This document shows, piece by piece, positions 46,000 through 59,396 of a DNA stretch of 64,000 nt; position 1 is the first letter of the stretch; each line of letters starts with the position of its first letter. Position numbers and translations under genes: made by a program. The stretch lies in contig WTPW01000069.1 of NCBI GenBank assembly GCA_009809945.1, positions 292,642 to 356,641 on the forward strand. The letters are read 5' to 3'. The notes beneath the pieces are model-generated. The model was not told where the DNA came from. It saw only the letters and a program-made list of their open reading frames with translations, and did no database searches. The DNA is from Gigaspora margarita (taxonomy: Eukaryota > Glomeromycota > Glomeromycetes > Diversisporales > Gigasporaceae).

Positions 46000-46970
46000 G
46001 TTCAATTATGTATAAATTATTATTGCTTCTTTTAGGGATGAATAAATATGAAGCGTTTAAATATTATTGTCTCACCCCTTACACAAAGTAATATTACAAT
46101 CAAGTTTATAGGTGTTGAAGGGCAATTAGACTTTTAGTTGTCGTATCTCAATGATGAATTGATTGTGTAAGACAAAAGGAAATTAAATTGACAATTGATT
46201 GGTTCAAATAATTTATATAGATTACAAATGTATATAAATCCGATGTGTTTACTCTTTGTGTATTGAGAGGTTTTTGTCCCTTATACATAATAGAGAGAGC
46301 AAGATTGAGGTATTAGATAGTATTAGATATTAGCTAAATGATTCCTCTATTATAATAAAGTTTTCTTAATGAATGTTTATTATGTCGTATCTTTTGGCTT
46401 TCATTTATTTTTGTATTGTTTCTTCGTGAATCCCATTTCGGTATATTTATAAACCCAACCTTATGTGTTCCTTTTCTTGTTCACTATCATTAACCTAAAT
46501 CTGGCTCTCTAATCTGACACTCTCTCAAATTTCAATTGTAATACTGGTTTTGTCTATTTATATACTTCTTGATTTCTAAAATATATATATATATATATAT
46601 ATTTTTTATAATATTTACTAATGCTATTTACAACTTTGTTCTCTATATAAAATGCTTCAGATATCATATTTCATTATTATACCGAATAAGTTAAGCTTTT
46701 AAACATAATTAAACAATAAACATTAAAAAATGTACATAGTATTGGCACATAACCAATTAAAATACTAATATAATTAATGAATTCATACGACTCATTTTAG
46801 AATTTATTAATGTGACGTAGTTATATGCCAACTCTGTACAATACACATGTAAACTAACATAATTTATTAGTTAGTATTAATAAACTGTTAAAATATTTAA
46901 TTTTTTAAAACTTCTAATATGATCTACTAATTCTTCTGTTCCTGGTTTTGCATAACAGCATCGCGCAACT
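46000..46970. other. AT-rich intergenic stretch
   Basis: Contains a (TA)n run near 46,580 and nothing else I recognise. Confidence 0.45.
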
Positions 46971-46975
46971 ACCTT

Positions 46976-47217
46976 ATGGATATATGCTTTTATATGTTAC
47001 CTGCACATAAATATACACAAAACAATGCATGCGATAACACATAAAATTGCACATAAGTACATGCACTGCTGCACAGAATCAGTGCCCTTTTACGTACTGC
47101 AAATGTGCTTTCTCATACATTGTCTTATATAGATTTATGTACAGGTTCGTGTGGTTCCATATCCAAATTTTTCATGTATTACAGTATCGTTCCATGTTGC
47201 ATTTTGTTATAGGGCTG
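46976..47217 (+). repeat. Second copy of the 14.28-kb dispersed repeat
   Basis: Collinear and same-strand with 14,282-14,524 (TACCTGCACATAAATATACA through GTGGTTCCATATCCAAATTT). It abuts the TA-flanked element at 47,220. Confidence 0.65.
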
Positions 47218-47219
47218 TA

Positions 47220-48000
47220 GAGTGATGAAATGTGGTGTGCTTCCATCTAAAATTTTTTCTTATTAAGTTAACAATACATGTCCACTAATTGAAAGTTGTA
47301 AAGCTTACCGAGACACATCTAACAGTGGTTAGATCATCCAAATCAGCCCAGTAGATGCTAAAATATCATTGAAAAACGATTGGCTGATACAAATTACATA
47401 TGAAAATCACTATAGGCGAAATGTGGCATGCTTCCATCTAAAAAAAATTTCTTACTAAGTTAATGATACATGTCCACTAATTGAAAGTTGTAGAGCTCAT
47501 CGAGACACATCTAACGGTATTAGATCATCCAAATCGGCCCAGTGGATGGCAAGTTATCATCGAAAAATGATTGGCTAACTATATGTAAACAATGTTTGTT
47601 TACATAGAGATTTTATATAGTCAGCCAATTGTTTTTTAACGATATCTCGCTATCCACTAGGCCGATTTGAATGATCTAACCATTGTTAGATGCATCTCGA
47701 CAAGCTCTACAACTTTCAATTAGTGGATATGTATCATTAACTTAGTAAGAAAAAGATTTTACATAGAAGCACGCCACATTTTGCCTATAGTGATTTTCAT
47801 ATGTAATCTGCATCATAGGATTTTATATAGTCAGCCAATCGTTTTTCAACGATAACTCACCATCCACTAGGCCGATTTTGATGATCTAACCACCGTTAGA
47901 TGCGTCTCGACGAACTCTACAACTTTCAATTAGTGGACATGTATCGTTAACTTAATAAGAAAAAATTTTAGATGGAAGCACACCACATTTCGTCACTCTC
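47220..48000. mobile_element. TA-flanked foldback element, outer copy
   Basis: GAGTGATGAAATGTGGTGTG faces CACACCACATTTCGTCACTC, between TA at 47,218-47,219 and 48,001-48,002. The arms contain ACATGTCCACTAATTGAAAG and CCAAATCAGCCCAGTAGATG. A closely related element is inserted near its centre. Confidence 0.8.
47413..47787. mobile_element. TA-flanked foldback element, inner copy
   Basis: TAGGCGAAATGTGGCATGC and GCACGCCACATTTTGCCTA are inverted ends between TA dinucleotides. The arms repeat the same sequence as the outer element (GGTATTAGATCATCCAAATC, CGGCCCAGTGGATGGCAAG). The outer inverted pair GAAAATCACTA/TAGTGATTTTC immediately surrounds it. Confidence 0.8.
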
Positions 48001-48032
48001 TAGTTGACAGATGGATTATCAATTAAAGTTTA

Positions 48033-48690
48033 TCCCTTAAAAGGTCTTGCAGGCAAATTTGCCTGCAATTTTGAAAATATTTAAGGTTTTTTTAAATAAA
48101 ACAACAAATAAATAATTTAGAAATTTTTTATTTTATATAATATATTATTTGAAATATATTTTATAAACTTTATTATAAAAATTTTTTAAATTATTAAATA
48201 ACTTTTAATTAATTAAAGTTTAAAGTTTGTGTAACTTTAGAGTTTACTATTAAAATTTTTTTATATTTTCTAAAATTTTATATGTTTCCGAAGCTAAAAA
48301 AAAATTTTTGCTCTTAAGACAAGTACTAATTTTTACAAGTAAATCATAAAACTTGTAATAATAAAAATTGTAATTCTTTACATAATCTATAAAGTTGTAT
48401 TAAGAACAATAGATCTAAAATTAATATTTAAAGAGTTTGCCAAAAGGGTTTAAAATAATTTTTTAATTAAAAAATTTTTTTGAAATTTGTATATTTTGGG
48501 CTTATAAGCAACTACAATTTATTTTCTTATAATTTAAATACAAATATAGCAAAAATATAATCTTTATTTTCAAATATTATTGTCTAAAATTTTATTTAAA
48601 TATTTTAGATATTTAAAAAACTAAATCAAAGAAATGTTTATAGAAAAAATTGCAGGCAAATTTGCCTGCAATTGCTTACCATTTAAGGGA
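48033..48690. mobile_element. TA-flanked element with TCCCTTAA tips, copy 2
   Basis: TCCCTTAAAAGG and TTTAAGGGA tips lie between TA at 48,031-48,032 and 48,691-48,692. The inner palindrome TTGCAGGCAAATTTGCCTGC is present at both ends, as in copy 1, while the AT-rich interior differs. Confidence 0.75.
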
Positions 48691-48863
48691 TAGTAAATTT
48701 ATATGTTTTTATTCTAATTTTTATTATGAACTAACACTCATATATTAACAGGTGTGACATATTCTCTGACTGATAAAATGTTGCTAAATACTACCCAATA
48801 ATTATTACACATGATAAATAACTAAAACATTTGATAAATGATTGTTATTTGTATTTTGGCTAA

Positions 48864-49107
48864 GGCTGTTCAAAGTTGATTCTTTGGTTAACATCACTTT
48901 TCCAGGACTCACAGGAGAGGGAAAGGGGTAAAATGAAATGAACATATGAAATGAACATATAAAAATGAACAAAGGCAGGCAATTTCATTGCTGAATGTAA
49001 ATCAGGTGACTAGGAGAGCCATATAGCATTTTGATCAGCTGTTTACTTTTTGGGTGGAAGACTTCAGCTGAGGGTGATGTTAACTAAAAAATTAACTTCA
49101 AATGATC
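48864..49107. mobile_element. Harbinger-like MITE
   Basis: GGCTGTTCAAAGTTGA and TTAACTTCAAATGATC are diverged inverted ends flanked by TAA and TTA. GGTTAACATCACTTTTCCAG matches, in inverted orientation, the right arm of the 28.6-kb element. Confidence 0.65.
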
Positions 49108-49227
49108 TTAACAATACATTCCTCTTATAAAATAAAGGTGCAAAATAAATAAATAATTAATTAATTATAAAAAGTATTTACCCAATAAAAAGAACTTTGT
49201 ACGTATGTACAATTTTTACAGTCAAAA

Positions 49228-49575
49228 TTCTCGTAATCTAGTAATCAGATCTGCATCATTTTAAAGTATGTATGCAGCAATCACAGATCAGAATTTTGGG
49301 TTTTCCAAGTTTCTATTGGTCATGCAAATTTTGTTCCTTATTGAATGATATAAAAAGGTCAATTCGAATAATTGGTTTGTAATTGTTATTTCTGTAAAAG
49401 TAAATGTTATTCAAATATTTTTTTTTATTAATTCTAGTTCTCTAGCTCTTTACAATCGAACAAAAAATACTTCAGAAGCTCTTATTCAGTTGTTTTTCTT
49501 AAAGTTTCATTGCAAACTAAAATAAATGTATATGAGAGGAAGCCAAGTAGGAATTAAAATTTTAGCTTTATTTTT
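49228..49575 (-). repeat. Inverted partner of the 1.24-1.65 kb repeat
   Basis: Reverse-complement landmarks shared with the first 2 kb are listed there. Flanking sequences do not match beyond the low-complexity T/A runs. Confidence 0.6.
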
Positions 49576-49789
49576 ATTATCTGTTATTTATTTATTTATT
49601 TATTTATTTTTAAATTATGTTTTTATTTTTTTAATTCATTTTTATTTTTAAATTATTTTATTTTAACAGTGAAATTACACACAGAGTTAATTGAGTTTCA
49701 GTCTGAATTAATCTTAATTTAGGCTGAAATTTGAAACCACACAACATTGTATTATTTTGTGGTTATGCAGATTTTTATTTTTTTAATTT

Positions 49790-50180
49790 TTACTGAGGGA
49801 CATCAATGGGGAAGGAGGAGGGGTGATGTTAGCTGAAAACTTAACTTTAAACAGGTTTTAGGTAGTATAAATAAGCAAAATTGCTAAGATCATCAAATTC
49901 TTAATTTGATTGGTCAGAATTCACATGATACTGCTTATGACCCCATATATAGAGCTATGTATGTACATACGTACGTCAGCTACTTTATAAATGCTCAATA
50001 TATACTAGTAATATTATGCACAAAGTAATAAATCGAATTTATATATTGAATTTGATTTCTAAATAATGATATATTTATTTATTTTATTTTTTTTCATATG
50101 TTCAATTTACCTGGAGAGCTGGGAGAACTATTGGGAGAGGGGGGTGATGTTAACCAAAAATTAACTTCAAACAGGCTAAA
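49790..50180 (+). mobile_element. Two Harbinger-like right-end fragments
   Basis: GGTGATGTTAGCTGAAAACT (near 49,825) ending AAACAGGTT-TTA, and GGTGATGTTAACCAAAAATT (near 50,143) ending AAACAGGC-TAA, match the right tip of the 28,610 and 48,864 elements. Left tips were not found. Confidence 0.5.
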
Positions 50181-50445
50181 TGACTAAGTCATTTTCAGAC
50201 TGGTTGTAAAGTGATATTCCAATTGAATTATATAAAGTGATAAAAAAAACACTAGACAAAAAATAATGTAATTTTTTTTTTTTAAAAATAAAAAAAGTTC
50301 ATGAATAATAATTTACTAATTGTAAATGATATAAATTATTTTTGAATTTACAAATAGCATGTTAATTAATAAGATGTGTATTGAGAAATGATATGAACAT
50401 ATGTATTATTTAAAACATTAATCAGTAGAATGTCAACTCTATATA

Positions 50446-50617
50446 AAATGACCTAATGATGAAATAACCTCAGTCATTTGGAAATGATATAGTCTTTTGG
50501 TCATGAGTCATTTTAAAATGATCCAAAATTTGAATAACTTCAAATAAGCAGTCAGTTTGAGGTCATTTGAGTTCATTTGAAAAATTGGCAAATGACCAAG
50601 TTATTTACCATTCCTGC
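50446..50617 (-). mobile_element. Degenerate copy of the 45.17-kb hAT-type family
   Basis: Degenerate GTCATTTGGAAATGA motifs end in GCAAATGACCAAGTTATTTACC followed by ATTCCTG, resembling the TTTACCATCACTG tip. No TSD. Confidence 0.5.
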
Positions 50618-50619
50618 AT

Positions 50620-53535
50620 TCATGGATATAGCCTTAAAAGGCAACTAACTATATGTAAATCATATTACAGGCATTTTTATGCATTTTAAGACCAATTTAA
50701 ATACTAGTTTTCATGTATTTTTACTCTTTTTCTTTTTTTCTTCTTGTACATGTATTTTGTTTGCTATTAGACTGATCCAGGAATGATTAAAATTTACATT
50801 TCACACTTGGTTAATTCTCATGTGTCATATCATGTTACTGCAAATTGTCTAGACCCTGTCTTAAAATTTCTAGTTAAAATTTTATGGATCTATAAATTTA
50901 CTAAATTTATTGTAATACATCTATATTAATATTTATTTATTTAATATTAATGACTTAAAAAACTAAATATACAGGCTGAATCAAGCCTATAAACATCTCC
51001 AGCATTAAATAAAATAGAGACTCAATGATAATTTGATGTTTTTATAATAAAATTATAGATTTGTTTTTGTTAATAGCAAAACATAGATTTTCAATAATCA
51101 TTTTTGCTCAATAGGAGCACTATGGCTCTATTGTTAATAAAAGTTTCAGTAATCAAATTTTTTTTTTAGGTGGAGTACTAGAATTTTGTATATAGGGTTT
51201 TGTCATTTTTGAGATTGGGTTTCATTTTTTATCAGAAGGATTTGAGGTTTATTTTTATCAGGGGGTTGTCTTTTGGGAATTAGGTTTCATTATTTATATT
51301 ATCATGCAAAAAAGATTTCATCTAATGACTATATTTACATTATTAATTTTCTAGCATAGTATCATAGTTAAAATTTTTAGCCCATGACTTAAATGTAAAT
51401 TGGTAATACCAGAAGACTCTAGTGACCCAAGCCATTTGAAATTACAAAGCATTTGGTTGTAATGAAGGCTTTAAGATAATATTTGTTGTTTGTATACAAT
51501 GGGCAGAGAGACAGGTTATTGTTGTCCATAAATTGTTGAATAAACTAGCAATTGTTGGCCTTGTATCTGTTTGCCATGAGTTATAGTACTCTTGGCTTGT
51601 ATGGATAATATAGAGAGGCTTTGTTTATTTTGGAGCATTAATACTTGTGCCCAAAAGCATGAATGCTTCTTAGCCTTGAGGTACAAGGAATCGCAAAAAG
51701 TGTAGCACACAGTAGTTTAGTAAATTACAATGTATTTAAGGACCTCCATTTCGCCTTAATAAGTTCATTTCAGACTTAAACTATCTCTTGAATATGAATT
51801 ATTAAGAAAATATCCTTTAATAATAAACTAATTTAAGTTGTAACTGGAGCTAAACTGTGCAATTATGCATATAGCTCTCACAACTAGTCATAACAATAGT
51901 GAATAATCCTCATAGCACAAACTTTCTAAATTGATTCAGGATTGATATGAAATCGATCAATCACATAAACAGTTTTTAATCAGTTTAAATAATACAAAAA
52001 TTGTTGAATTATTAGATCAAGGTTATTTCACAATCCAGCAGTCAGAATTTAATGAACCTTGTACCATTTGATTCATCTCATTGAGACAATTCTAATGGTA
52101 TAAAAATTATCAAAGCCTACTACTTGATCTTCTATTAAATTTGCTTTTAATATAACTTTATAAATACTGTGATTATTTTTGATTATTTTTAATAAATTAT
52201 AGATTTTGAGAGTTTTCTTGCTAATTTGCTTTTTTAATATAGCAGGCTTTATTAAACTGCTCATGAAAGCATAATTATTAATACTGTAATATTTATATAA
52301 ACTGAGTTCAAAAAATCAATTTTTATTTAAATATGCTCCGAACAGAGTTCAAACCAGTTTTAAGCACAAGCTAACTAGTTGAGCAGGATAACATCCCTAA
52401 CATCAAATGTGACAATTAAAGTATTTGATACATTATCACCACTATAAGAATACCCTGTATTTGTTGGCTACAAAGAAATTTTATATTATAATTTATATTG
52501 CTGATAATTACATAAAATATATTGAAAATAATAAAATATATCTTTTCATACATGATACAAGAAAATAATACTAGATATTAAAAATTGTAAGATTTCCTTC
52601 TATATTAACTAAGCAAGGGCCAATTTCATAATATAAAGCTTCTAAAGAAGACACTCTATTATGTATAATCAACAAGATAATTGATTATTAATTTTTTATG
52701 ATAAAATAACAATATAGTAATATCAGGGTAACTCAAAATTTCCAGATCAGTTGACAAATACTGTATTAATTTAATACGTAAGACTGTTAGAATAGTTCAG
52801 AGTTTCTCAGAAGTCACATAAGGATCCAAAATGTACAGAAACCTCAATAATCCATAAGTTCTAAAGTAGAAAAATAATAACAATATAAATTTTATTGGCA
52901 ATCGAGTTTACCTAATTATATAAGATACTATAAAATTTACGACTGGAACTTATTTGGTATTGCATATATATGGGGTGTCTTCAATTAAAAGGGCCCATTT
53001 TTACAATTTTCAAAAGATGAGTTTTTGTTAGATTCATATAAAATTTGACATGATTGACATTTTTCAATTATAAATGAAAGTCGATTTTCTTAATAAAAAA
53101 TAGAGATAATATAAAAGAAAGATTACACAAGGCCAAGCATATCACGAGATTACCCGATAGTCACCTGTTACCGTTAACCAATCAAAATTGTGAAATTTGA
53201 TTAATCCCGGATCAGTCCGAAAATCAATGCCAGTATTAAATTACTAATTTCGACCAAATAAATTTTGAGGGAGACATACATCTTTAATATTGCTATAAAT
53301 AAAATTCAAAGCGTATTATACCCTGGGCCACCATTAAGCTATTTTTAAATATATTTTAAAATTTCAGTTAATGATTTAACAAAATGAATATACATAGGAT
53401 CTTCTTGAGGTCCATTTCTCGATTCGAAAACCAAAAAAATAAATGCTTCCCGTTATTATCATCTACTAGTATTTAAAACTTGCGATTAAATAAATAATAA
53501 TCAAGGGAACCACAGTAATTTATTATTATGGCGAA
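50620..53535. other. AT-rich intergenic stretch
   Basis: No gene recognised. Around 52,030-52,105 a single degenerate copy of the module seen at 42.3 kb (GTACCATTTGATTCATCTCA, then TTGAGAC) is present. Minus-strand open frames at 51,516-51,710 and 52,073-52,264 lack recognisable domains. Confidence 0.4.
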
Positions 53536-53539
53536 AGTA

Positions 53540-53900
53540 AGTCACATACCTGCTGAACAATTTTATCACAAAGATGTAGTTCTTTAAATTTAATCTTATG
53601 TTCAGTAAAAGTATCATGCTTTAATATATTTTTCCATTGAGCAGAAACCAAATGACATAATAATAATACTGTATATTAAGAACAAGAAATATAGTTTCAA
53701 ATTTATAGTATGTTAAAATAATCATACTTTCCCATAAGTCTTAAAGAGAATGCTGCCGGTAAAATGATTATTGGGAAAACATTCAGAATTGATGATTTTC
53801 AAAAATAGACAAATATTAGTACAGAAAATCATTGGCCTTGCTGAAATTTATCATAGTGGCTGAAGCTGAAATTTTGAATATTTGTTATGAAATTTTTTAA
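53540..53900 (-). repeat. Dispersed repeat with a possible old exon
   Basis: The stretch aligns with 59,790-59,960 plus 60,245-60,450. On the minus strand 53,545-53,640 encodes a protein-like piece, KNILKHDTFTEHKIKFKEL then HLCDKIVQQ, after which a possible GT donor (GTATGTGAC) follows. The 59.8-kb copy has stops in that frame. I do not recognise the protein. Confidence 0.4.
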
Positions 53901-53984
53901 AAAAAAAGTTTTTTTGTAAGTTAATAGTTAGATTACCATTATATCACAGAGCTTGCCTAATGACCACGTATGATGCCCTTGCAC

Positions 53985-54090
53985 CATTACTACGTTTAAC
54001 CACGGATCTTAATCACCAAAAAAAAAGACCTTGCACTGCTATAGTAACTGCTGTGCCTAATCTTCAAATGTAAGGTCTTTGGATTATGTG
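53985..54090 (-). repeat. Solitary degenerate monomer of the 46-bp satellite
   Basis: The reverse complement reads AAGACCTTACATTTGAAGAT, TAGGCACAGCAG, TATAGCAGTGCAAGGTCT, matching the consensus order of the array at 33.6-34.75 kb. Confidence 0.5.
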
Positions 54091-54539
54091 TCACCGAGAG
54101 ATGGGTGCGTAGGAGATAAGGCGAGCGATAGCGAAAAGAAAGTTAACCTTCTCTACTAACTGAGGACCCTTAAATATTCTTGAAACCAATTTCGCCTATC
54201 ATAGTAACTCAGATTTTCATTATAATATGCAATCACAGGAAAAATACCTTCAGCTAACAAGGCTACAACAAGAACTATACACAAAAAACCATACGTAATT
54301 GAATATGTGATCCTGTAGACTTACATAGCATAATTATACATAAATATAATTTTAAATAATATTTATTTAACAGTTATGTAACTAAATTTTAAAATATAAA
54401 AATGTGTTAAGTAAAATGTTAAATGAAAATAAAAGTTATAATTAAAGTTAGGGTTAGAATTAGAGGTGGGTTTATGGTAAAATTAAAATTACGAGAATAG
54501 CATTTTTAATTAGAAATACAACAGGGGTTACCCAAGTAA

Positions 54540-55030
54540 AATGGTGATATATTGACTATTTCTTTTATTTTTATAATATATAAATGTTACATAATTATAT
54601 ATATAATTTATTACCAGTAATATATATCATTATAAATTTTTATTTAAATTTTACGATATATAAAAGTTAATTAATACTGTATATAACATTTATATAAAAT
54701 TTTTATTTAAATTTTACGATATATAAAGTTATATAACTTTAATCTATAAAAATTTATTAATATATAAAATTTATGTAAAAAAATTTATTTAGATATTTAT
54801 AGCATATATACGTTACTTAATTATAATGCATAAAATTCATAAATGTATAATATTTACAGAAGTTTTTTTTTATAACATTATTTTTTATATAAGTTTAAAT
54901 AGATTTTACATAAATTCTATATTAAATAATATATAAAAATTAAATATATAATTTTTATATAGTATTCTATATAATAATTATGTAAATATTAGATATAAGT
55001 TATGTAGATTTTATAAAAAAAAAAAAGACT
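54540..55030. repeat. Very AT-rich repeats of TTTACGATATATAAAGTTA type
   Basis: Repeated AATTTTACGATATATAAA and TTTATATAAAATTT strings with variable spacing. Non-coding. Confidence 0.6.
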
Positions 55031-55035
55031 TCCTG

Positions 55036-55110
55036 ATGTTGTTACGTCTGAAGTAGCGATTTATTTAAAGTAGCTACTTAGATAAATCGCTACTTAAGAA
55101 GCAACATCAT
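55036..55110. repeat. 75-bp hairpin
   Basis: GTAGCGATTTAT and ATAAATCGCTAC pair around AAGTAGCTACTT, and GATGTTGTTACG pairs loosely with AGCAACATC outside. It is probably a tiny MITE or a structured element; no TSD identified. Confidence 0.6.
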
Positions 55111-55626
55111 CACTGAAAGTAAATTAAACTTACATAAAGTTTCGATCCCTTGTACGTTCTATACAAAATATCCAAGGTTGTAAAAATTACGATAATTCAT
55201 AAATTTTAGTGATAAGTTATTGAAATGATATGTTATTGGAAATTTTTCGATAATGGTCACACTTTCAAGCAAGCATCGGATAGCTTATTATCAACATTTA
55301 TGGTAGCCATTATAATAGTACCACGGTGAAATGACTGCTAACAATCCTGACTTTGTAATTATTATTAACGTTAAAATTATTCATTGTTTTTAATTGATTA
55401 GTACTTCATATAAAAACCGAGTCTAAGTTTAGTTTAAGTAAAATTAATAACTTTGTAAATTGTATATAAATGGTAGAGTTAGGGCTAGAACATGAAATAA
55501 TATTTAGCTTCTTTGAATCTATAATTGCGTATACGTAACGATCTTAGTTATTTGGAGTGGAAGACCTCCAAGCCTATGTTTTTAAGAATTTTGTCGATGT
55601 CCAGGCTCCAGCCCTTGCAAATTGTG

Positions 55627-55812
55627 ATAAACTTTCGATGATCCACTGTAGAACCTTTAATCAACAAACCCGATCAATTGAATAGTGTAGAAATATTAAA
55701 AGGAAAAGGAAAACTGATTAATAAGCTGATTAATTATGTTCGATGCATTGAAGTTTATAATAAAAAGCAAAACCTATACGCTGAGAAAAGACTGCAAGAA
55801 ATGATGATGTAG
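55627..55812 (+). other. Open segment without start codon, protein-like
   Basis: An open frame of about 60 codons includes LINKPDQLNSVEILKGKGK and INYVRCIEVYNKKQNLYAEK, ending at a TAG. The composition is Lys/Leu/Asn-rich and could be a coiled-coil exon. No ATG, splice pair or family is evident. Confidence 0.2.
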
Positions 55813-56340
55813 AAGAAGATTAACTTCGATAACAGGCAAATAATAATGTCTAAATATAAAATGCTGAAATTTATTTATTATAGTCCATTATAAATTTGTA
55901 TTTTTATTGAGATTTTACTTTTTTAAAAAAATCAAAATATTTTGACATTATTATTCGGCTATCAACTTTCCGACAATAATTATAATCCTAAAAAAATTTC
56001 GCAATACTGTCAAAATCGCAAGCCTTAATATTATCACAAACTCTAATAGACATTGGAAGCTTGTTGTTACGTCGAGAGTTTGTACTCTTGTGATCTTCGT
56101 TTCAATAATACTTATAATAGGAAGAACAGAGATTACTTCTTTATTACTTTATGAATGAATTACTATTTATTATTTTGATGCAGTATTAGATACTCGTGTA
56201 TTTGTACTTCCTAAATTTATTACCAAAAAAAATTTCATTAATAGACCCGCTTTTGCAATCACCTTAAAAACTCTTGCTTTTATTACAGATTCGCTTTCAA
56301 TTATTAATTTCTTTTTTAAATTTTAAACTTTGTTTTTGTT

Positions 56341-56407
56341 CCAGACCAGAAAGTACTTTCAGGACTTTATTTGTTCCAGACCAGAAAGTACTTTCAGGAC
56401 TTTATTT
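56341..56407 (+). repeat. Perfect 34-bp tandem duplication
   Basis: CCAGACCAGAAAGTACTTTC followed by AGGACTTTATTTGTT occurs twice in succession, with the last bases diverging. AGAAAGTACTTTC inside each copy is nearly palindromic. Confidence 0.8.
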
Positions 56408-56409
56408 TA

Positions 56410-59395
56410 TTTTAGACTCGAAAACGGAAAATATTTTAAAAAACAATAACTCTATGCTTTGACATCATAATATAGTTTTATGACTAACTTTGTAGCTGAA
56501 ACTGAAATTTTAATATTTTATTGTTCATTTTTTATTGTCTTTTTTTTTTTTTGTTTTTTTTTTTTTTTTAGTATTTTCGTAATAGCTAGATTAGAATTTA
56601 GGGTTAATGTTGTTAATAAAAGAATATAGGCGAGTTTTAATAGGTTTTATAGATCTTAATACAGCTCCAATCCACAGTTAATAAAAGTTAAATTTATGTC
56701 GTGGGGTAGCTGACTCGATAGTCACCACTGAAATAACACAAAACAACCAATCAACCACACAGTAAAACCAAACTAGGTAGAGACGTGACAATTTGGCAGT
56801 GTGAAAGTGTCGGTAGGTTGTGGATATATGGAAGCAACGTATACAAGCAAAGAGTTAAGGCAAAAGGTTTTGAGGACAAAACCGATTTTTGGTTATTACT
56901 ATAAAAAACTTTTAAAGAATAAATTTGTATACAAACAAAAAGAAGTAATCTAAAACCCATTATGCCATAATCGTTTACTGTATAAACAATTCCCTCTTTT
57001 TGTTTGCCCACTTGAACTGGTATGGGCTTATCCAAAATACAAACCCGTTCTCTTGTAATAGCCTTGACGGAACGGCGATACGTTTCTTCATGAGGGTGGC
57101 TTAGTTCACAATCAATCCGAATTTACGCGAGAACTTGGCTTGGGGGCTGAGTACTGCAGTATCAATACAAATATTTATACCAGGAACGGAGTACCAAGTA
57201 CGTACGTACGGACGTAGAGTATAACGGCAAGTGAAAGGGTGTATCCGAATCTGTGAGTCTGATTGGATTGCTTTATCAATGTGATCTTGATACCACAATA
57301 TTTATTGTATTATTGTATTACGAATCTTCTAAATCTCAGTTTTTACGTATCGGTACAACATGATACGTACCTAATAAATAATATGAATATTTTTTAATGA
57401 AAAATTTCAAGTACAGTACCAACGTTAATATAATATGAAATAATTTTACTTCGCCAATTAATTGATACCCGTTGAATTATTTATTTACAGCCCTGCCCTT
57501 TGAGAAAAACGAATAGCCAACTTGGTATTTTCAAGATTTTTTTATAAACCAAGATTGGATGATTTTGTAAATCGATTTGTTTTACTGGTCGCAACAAGTA
57601 TTGAATAAATAAGGTGTGGCTTGAGACATTTACAAGTAATATGTTTACGACGTATATTGTTTGTGCTTGATATTTTTGTACGTGTTAGTTATATATTTGT
57701 AGAGGAATAGTTTTTGCTGAATGTGGTAGTCAGGCGAATAGTTATCACTAAACAAATATTGTAATCATTTTGAGCAAAGTTATTTCTTAATGAATAATTT
57801 TTAATAAGGTAGTTTAGCGAATATTTATTGTCAAACAAATATGATAATTGTTTTGAGCAAAGATATTTATTAATTCGTGAACAATATCGTTCGTTAAATT
57901 CTTATTGAAGGTAAGTTACTGTTGATTTAACCTGTTTATATCTCTCCTCCAAAGTCTGTTGAGATAATATTTGTGTTGTACAAAAAATTATGAATTTTTT
58001 GCAAAGCCTTAAGAATAATGCTATATTGTGTGATTTTGTTAGAAACAAATGTATCACGATTTCTATGATTAAATCTATAATTATATCAGATTTATATTGA
58101 AAAATAAATTAAATGCTTTTATATTAATAAGAAGTAAAGAATTCGACTATATATATATAAAGGTGGAATTGTCGACGAGATAATTTATTTTTTTCTTATT
58201 AACTTACTGTACATATCGCGATCAAATATTGTAAAAATAAACTCGTTTATAAAAAAAATACCTTCTCACGTTGCACTTGCTGTTATTATTACCCCTGTAA
58301 AGAATAGTCGCAATGTTCTTATGTTTATGCCAAATATAATTGCCCTGATAATACATCTCAAACAATTTAATGGAAGTATTTCTTTCATTGATGAACAACC
58401 ACAAACGTTCATGGGTAGCGTTATTGTATTCATTACTGGCAAATATGTAATTGAAAATTCTGAGCAATGATGATTGTCGCATATACGAGCATTCTTGATA
58501 CCGGAAATCCTAAATATGAGGCCACATTACTAATTAATTAAATCAATTTCATAGTTCTAGAATGAGTAGCGAAACAAATAGAGACCGAAAAAATGATGGA
58601 CGAAGTACATGCAGTCTTATGTGACTCACGTTTCATTGGAGTGTGTCAAAACTATGCATGGCTTATATATTTTAATTAGAATTTTGGCACTCATAGCAAT
58701 CCACGCGTACAAGGCATCACCCGGAAAAATTAATGATAGCAAAAGTTACCATAATTAGCAAAATTATTATAATATATTTAAATAGCTTATAGTATTATGC
58801 TGTATTTTAGCAATAGCCTTTTTGAATGTATAAAAGCACTGGCTTTTCATCTTTGAAACTTTAGTAGATTTAGTATCTTATTCACAAAAGTTTTATTACA
58901 AAATTTCACTCAGTACTGCCTAATTGGCACACCATTTTATTTAGTTGGCAAGTCAAAATGACGGCCCAGAGCAAAATATTTAACTACCTTAGTCATAGCT
59001 TAATCATGAAACAAATTATGTAAAGAATAACAGTAAAAACGCCCAACTGGTAATAAAATTACTAGCTAAATTATTCAAACATACAATGAGTACCCATAAT
59101 TTGGCACACTCAAAGTGCAAAATAATATTAATTAGTAGTACTCAACACAGTATTATATATTTAGAAATAACATTCTTTAATGTCAACAAAAGATTACCTT
59201 CATATATTAGAATCAGAATTAAAAGAATTATAAATATTATACTCTAATAAAGAAACATATTTATTAAAAATAAACTATTTTACAAATATCTTATCAGTTA
59301 TTTATTTATTTCGTTGAACACCTTAATCCTTCTAAAATTATAAACTATAATTTATAAAAGTTAAAAAAGTTACAAAAAAAGATTGAAGTCAACCA
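56410..59395. other. Intergenic stretch
   Basis: No gene recognised. A solitary ACCAGGAACGGAGTACCAAG motif with TACGTACGTACG follows at 57,178. A minus-strand open frame at 58,222-58,482 (86 codons) has ordinary composition but no recognised domain or homologue. Confidence 0.35.
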
Positions 59396-59396
59396 G

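Noticed and set aside
57101..57298. 65-codon open frame
   Set aside because: It overlaps the dispersed ACCAGGAACGGAGT head motif and a TACGTACG simple repeat; no domain.
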